8,832 nucleotides of DNA from Acidobacteriaceae bacterium (lineage in GTDB: Bacteria > Acidobacteriota > Terriglobia > Terriglobales > Acidobacteriaceae): assembly GCA_003167305.1 (NCBI GenBank), contig PMTP01000174.1, forward strand, positions 1 to 8,832, in the 5' to 3' direction. The position numbers were made by a program, and so were the translations under genes. The notes under the pieces were generated by a model, which was given only the letters and a program-made list of their open reading frames with translations, did no database searches and had not been told where the DNA came from. Shown here one piece after another: positions 7,273 to 8,832 of the stretch. The number at the start of each line of letters is the position of its first letter. Position 1 is the stretch's first letter.

Positions 7273-7550
7273 ATGCGTTACGTTTGGGATCGCGCGAAAG
7301 ATAGCCTCAACAGGCGCAAGCACGGTCTCTCACTCGCCGAAGGCATCCCTGCCCTTGAAGACCCGGAGCGGGAGTCCTGGATAGACGGCCGATACGATTA
7401 TGGCGAAGAGCGCATCGGCACGCTGGGCATGGGCAAGAGGAAATACTCTACGTGGTTTCAACGGAGCGGGATGAGAACTGCACCCGGCTCATCTCGGTAA
7501 GAAGGGCGGAAAATGATGAAATTGAACGATATGGTTTGGGTCGATCATGA
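7273..7550 (+). pseudogene. brnT: BrnT-family type II toxin gene, disrupted by a frameshift
   Basis: The first frame (ATG 7273) gives MRYVWDRAKDSLNRRKHGLS, the typical BrnT opening (W-D-x-x-K ... N-x-x-K/R-H-G-ls), then DPERE and YGEERIGTLGM. After about residue 57 this frame runs into unrelated sequence and stops at 7498-7500. The rest of BrnT is in the next frame from 7443: ILYVVSTERDENC, then TRLISVRRAENDEIERYG, ending at TGA 7548-7550. This matches the family's conserved tail (VV-T-R ... RlISaRrA ... E---Y). The 278-base span is one base short of 93 codons, so loss of one base restores a normal 92-residue BrnT. The shift lies between about 7419 and 7443, most simply at the AAA at 7441-7443. 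BrnT is a ribonuclease toxin with an RelE-like fold that halts translation and is neutralised by its partner. As read, the toxin is inactive unless the shift is a sequencing error or is bypassed by ribosomal slippage. It has its own promoter and overlaps the antitoxin start. Confidence 0.85.
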
Positions 7551-7902
7551 ACCCGGCGATCCGCCGATTGAAACGGATACGGATTGGGCTGCGGTCGAAG
7601 CGCTGACCGATGAAGAGATTCATGCGGCAGCGCTTGCGGACCCGGATGCGCAACCGCTTCCTCTCGGCAGCGATGAGGAGATGGCCAAACTGGGCCTGAT
7701 TCATATTCCCAACGTAAAGAAGCTGCGCGAGCGCCTCGGCCTGACGCAGGAGGCTTTTGCCGCCGCCTATCGCATCCCCATTGGAACCCTGCGCGATTGG
7801 GAGCAATGCCGCAAACGTCCCGACGCCCCGGCGCGCGCCTACCTCACCGTGATTGCACGCAATCCTGAAGCCGTAGCCGGCTTTCTGAGCGAAGCAGCGT
7901 AA
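7513..7902 (+). CDS. Helix-turn-helix antitoxin partner of BrnT
   Basis: This is a 129-residue acidic protein. The N-terminal part (about 20-60) has DTDWAAVEALTDEEIHAAAL and DPDAQPL, a segment shared with BrnA-type antitoxins and likely to wrap the toxin. Residues 68-105 form an XRE-like helix-turn-helix (VKKLRERLGLTQEAFAAAY, then IPIGTLRDWEQ), and the tail (106-125, ARAYLTVIARNPEAV) is typical of this antitoxin group. Its role would be to bind and neutralise BrnT and repress the shared promoter, possibly at the palindrome 7248-7262. Three in-frame ATGs (7513, 7516, 7531) are possible; 7513 is given because AAGGGCGG lies just upstream, and 7516 has better spacing to it. The start overlaps the end of the restored BrnT frame by 38 bases, which fits translational coupling. 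The reading frame is intact although the toxin's is not. It differs from ribbon-helix-helix BrnA proteins in using an HTH. Confidence 0.9.
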   Translation: MMKLNDMVWVDHEPGDPPIETDTDWAAVEALTDEEIHAAALADPDAQPLPLGSDEEMAKLGLIHIPNVKKLRERLGLTQEAFAAAYRIPIGTLRDWEQCRKRPDAPARAYLTVIARNPEAVAGFLSEAA

Positions 7903-7918
7903 GCACGCTGTGCGCTTC
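7891..7918 (+). terminator. Possible hairpin at the end of the antitoxin gene
   Basis: CAGCGT (7895-7900) and ACGCTG (7905-7910) form a perfect 6-bp stem with a 4-base loop over the stop codon. GAAG/CTTC could extend it with a bulge. No run of T follows, so this is a weak candidate for intrinsic termination. Confidence 0.25.
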
Positions 7919-8137
7919 TAATCCGGCAAACCGCGCTCTAACAGCCCGTGGATAAAGTCCGACTTGCCGAAAAACTTCCCTCAGTGGCTAAAGCCCGTTG
8001 TTTATCTTTGTGGCATTTGCGGCACGACTAAAGTCGTGCCCTTTCAAAACCAGATTTTTTACCACGGGCTGCTAAGGCCCGCGAAGTGATTTGCGTCACA
8101 GTATACTGATTCTTGCACCGGTAAGGTGAAAAGCGAA
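7903..8137. other. Gene-free stretch between the antitoxin and the CcsA/HemX gene
   Basis: I see no credible coding sequence here. It contains the nested repeat element at 7942-8081 and, near the right end, a TATACT (8102-8107) that could serve as a -10 box for the downstream gene. No -35 at the right distance is recognisable. AAGGTGA (8123-8129) is the downstream gene's ribosome binding site. Confidence 0.6.
7942..8081. repeat. REP/MITE-like element with terminal inverted repeats and internal palindromes
   Basis: CAGCCCGTGG (7942-7951) and CCACGGGCTG (8062-8071) are perfect 10-bp inverted repeats about 110 bp apart, each flanked on the inside by an A/T run (ATAAA; TTTTTTA). Inside are AAGTC-C-GACTT (7955-7965), GGCTAAAGCC (7986-7995) and the 20-base near-perfect palindrome GGCACGACTAAAGTCGTGCC (8021-8040, 9-bp arms). 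GCTAAAGCCCG (7987-7997) recurs as a direct repeat with one mismatch, GCTAAGGCCCG (8071-8081). Such CTAAAG-centred palindromes look like the dispersed intergenic repeats I associate with Acidobacteriota and with REP elements mobilised by Y1-type transposases. That link is inference, because no transposase is in the window. Confidence 0.65.
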
Positions 8138-8832
8138 ATGTATCTGCTCTGGCTGCGAGTTGCGGTGATCCTTTATGCGGCGGCTTCTGTCGCCGTCTTT
8201 CCGGCCGTGCTCTACGGGCGGGTGGGCTGGCGCAAAAGCTGCGTCCACCTGGGCGGCATGGCCTTTTTCTTCCACTTTATCTCCTGCGTCGAGATGCTCG
8301 TCCAGGCGCATCACTGGATGCCGGTGGGGGTGCGCGAGATGGAGTCGCTGCTGGGCTTCGCGATTGCCGGGGTGTTCTTTCTGGTTTGGTGGATTTACGA
8401 CGCGATCTCGCTTGGAATCTTCGTCTTACCGATTACGTTTTTCGTGGTTTTTGTGCCTTCGCTGGGCGTTGACCGCTATATGTTTCCCTCCGCCGGGGTG
8501 CGTTTCAGTTGGCTGGTCGCGCACATTGCCGCGCTGCTGGCGGCCTATGTGGCGCTTGGCTTCAGCCTGCTGGCTTCGATCCTCTACCTGGTTCAGGAGC
8601 GCCGCCTGAAGAGCAAGCACAGGCCCGGCGAAGACTCCTGGTGGCTGCCGCTGGACTGGCTGCCGCCGCTGGACACGCTGGAGCGCATTGCCCACGCCAT
8701 GCTGGAGTTCGGCTTTCCCTGCGTGACCGTCGGCCTGGTGATCGGCTCGGTTCTGGCGCAGGAGACCGTTCTGGGCGCAGGCTACTTCCGCGACCCCAAA
8801 GTGATCGCGTCGTTTGCCATGTGGGCCATCTA
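8138..8832 (+). CDS. ccsA: CcsA/HemX-family cytochrome c assembly membrane protein (3' end cut off by the window edge)
   Basis: There are 231 codons from ATG 8138 to the right edge. The ribosome binding site AAGGTGA sits eight bases upstream, and no SD-supported earlier start fits. The protein is strongly hydrophobic, with segments at about 5-26, 36-57, 70-88, 90-108, 127-152, 190-208 and the start of another near 223. The family pattern is clearest at WLVAHIAALLAAYVALG (125-141), with conserved His129, followed by LYLVQERRLKSK (149-160), then LPPLDTLERI (175-184) and the GFP motif at 191-193. This matches the HemX/CcsA group of the cytochrome c assembly family, which carries haem across or within the inner membrane for cytochrome c maturation. 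In many bacteria such genes precede hemA, encoding glutamyl-tRNA reductase, whose level HemX can affect. The next gene is outside this window, so CcsA and HemX roles cannot be separated; the symbol is a family label. Codon use is GC-rich, like the host background. Confidence 0.85.
   Translation, partial: MYLLWLRVAVILYAAASVAVFPAVLYGRVGWRKSCVHLGGMAFFFHFISCVEMLVQAHHWMPVGVREMESLLGFAIAGVFFLVWWIYDAISLGIFVLPITFFVVFVPSLGVDRYMFPSAGVRFSWLVAHIAALLAAYVALGFSLLASILYLVQERRLKSKHRPGEDSWWLPLDWLPPLDTLERIAHAMLEFGFPCVTVGLVIGSVLAQETVLGAGYFRDPKVIASFAMWAI

Noticed and set aside
7065..7274. 69-codon minus-strand frame upstream of the lipoprotein gene
   Set aside because: It covers the brnT promoter and has no ribosome binding site or recognisable motif. 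The stretch is better explained as a divergent regulatory region.
7942..8081. CRISPR array or tRNA gene in the repeat-rich gap
   Set aside because: There are no regularly spaced direct repeats with unique spacers, and no cloverleaf or T-loop consensus is visible.

Overview
The window comes from the chromosome of a GC-rich bacterium. The genes at both ends (GH3 hydrolase, dnaE, CcsA/HemX-type protein) have strongly G/C-biased codons. The intergenic palindromes of the form ...CTAAAG... (for example GGCACGACTAAAGTCGTGCC) resemble repeats I associate with Acidobacteriota genomes. My best guess is therefore an acidobacterium, but this is inference and no marker here settles it.

Layout: bases 1-2094 (minus) hold most of a secreted glycoside hydrolase family 3 beta-glucosidase/xylosidase, which runs off the left edge. 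It lies 138 bp downstream of dnaE (2233-5736, minus), a complete DNA polymerase III alpha subunit. The dnaE product keeps all nine metal ligands of the PHP domain, so it may proofread itself. A 116-bp gap leads to a divergent, AT-richer stretch of about 1.2 kb. This carries an unrecognised 236-residue protein (5853-6563, plus) that converges on a small predicted lipoprotein (6641-7054, minus). Composition suggests this stretch was acquired.

From 7238 to 7902 (plus) lies a type II toxin-antitoxin module. It has a clear promoter with a palindrome in the spacer, a BrnT-family toxin gene broken by a single frameshift, and an overlapping, intact helix-turn-helix antitoxin. A gene-free stretch (7903-8137) carries nested inverted and direct repeats that look like a REP/MITE-type element. 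A CcsA/HemX-family membrane protein (8138 to the right edge, plus) follows with a good ribosome binding site.

The genes do not form one pathway. The window is a pair of housekeeping/catabolic genes and a cytochrome/haem biogenesis gene, separated by an accessory insertion zone. The most notable points are the frameshifted BrnT with a preserved antitoxin, two promoters whose -10 boxes sit 6 bp before the start codon (predicting leaderless mRNAs), the repeat element, and the foreign-looking unknown gene. I saw no strong evidence for a wholly new multi-gene system.
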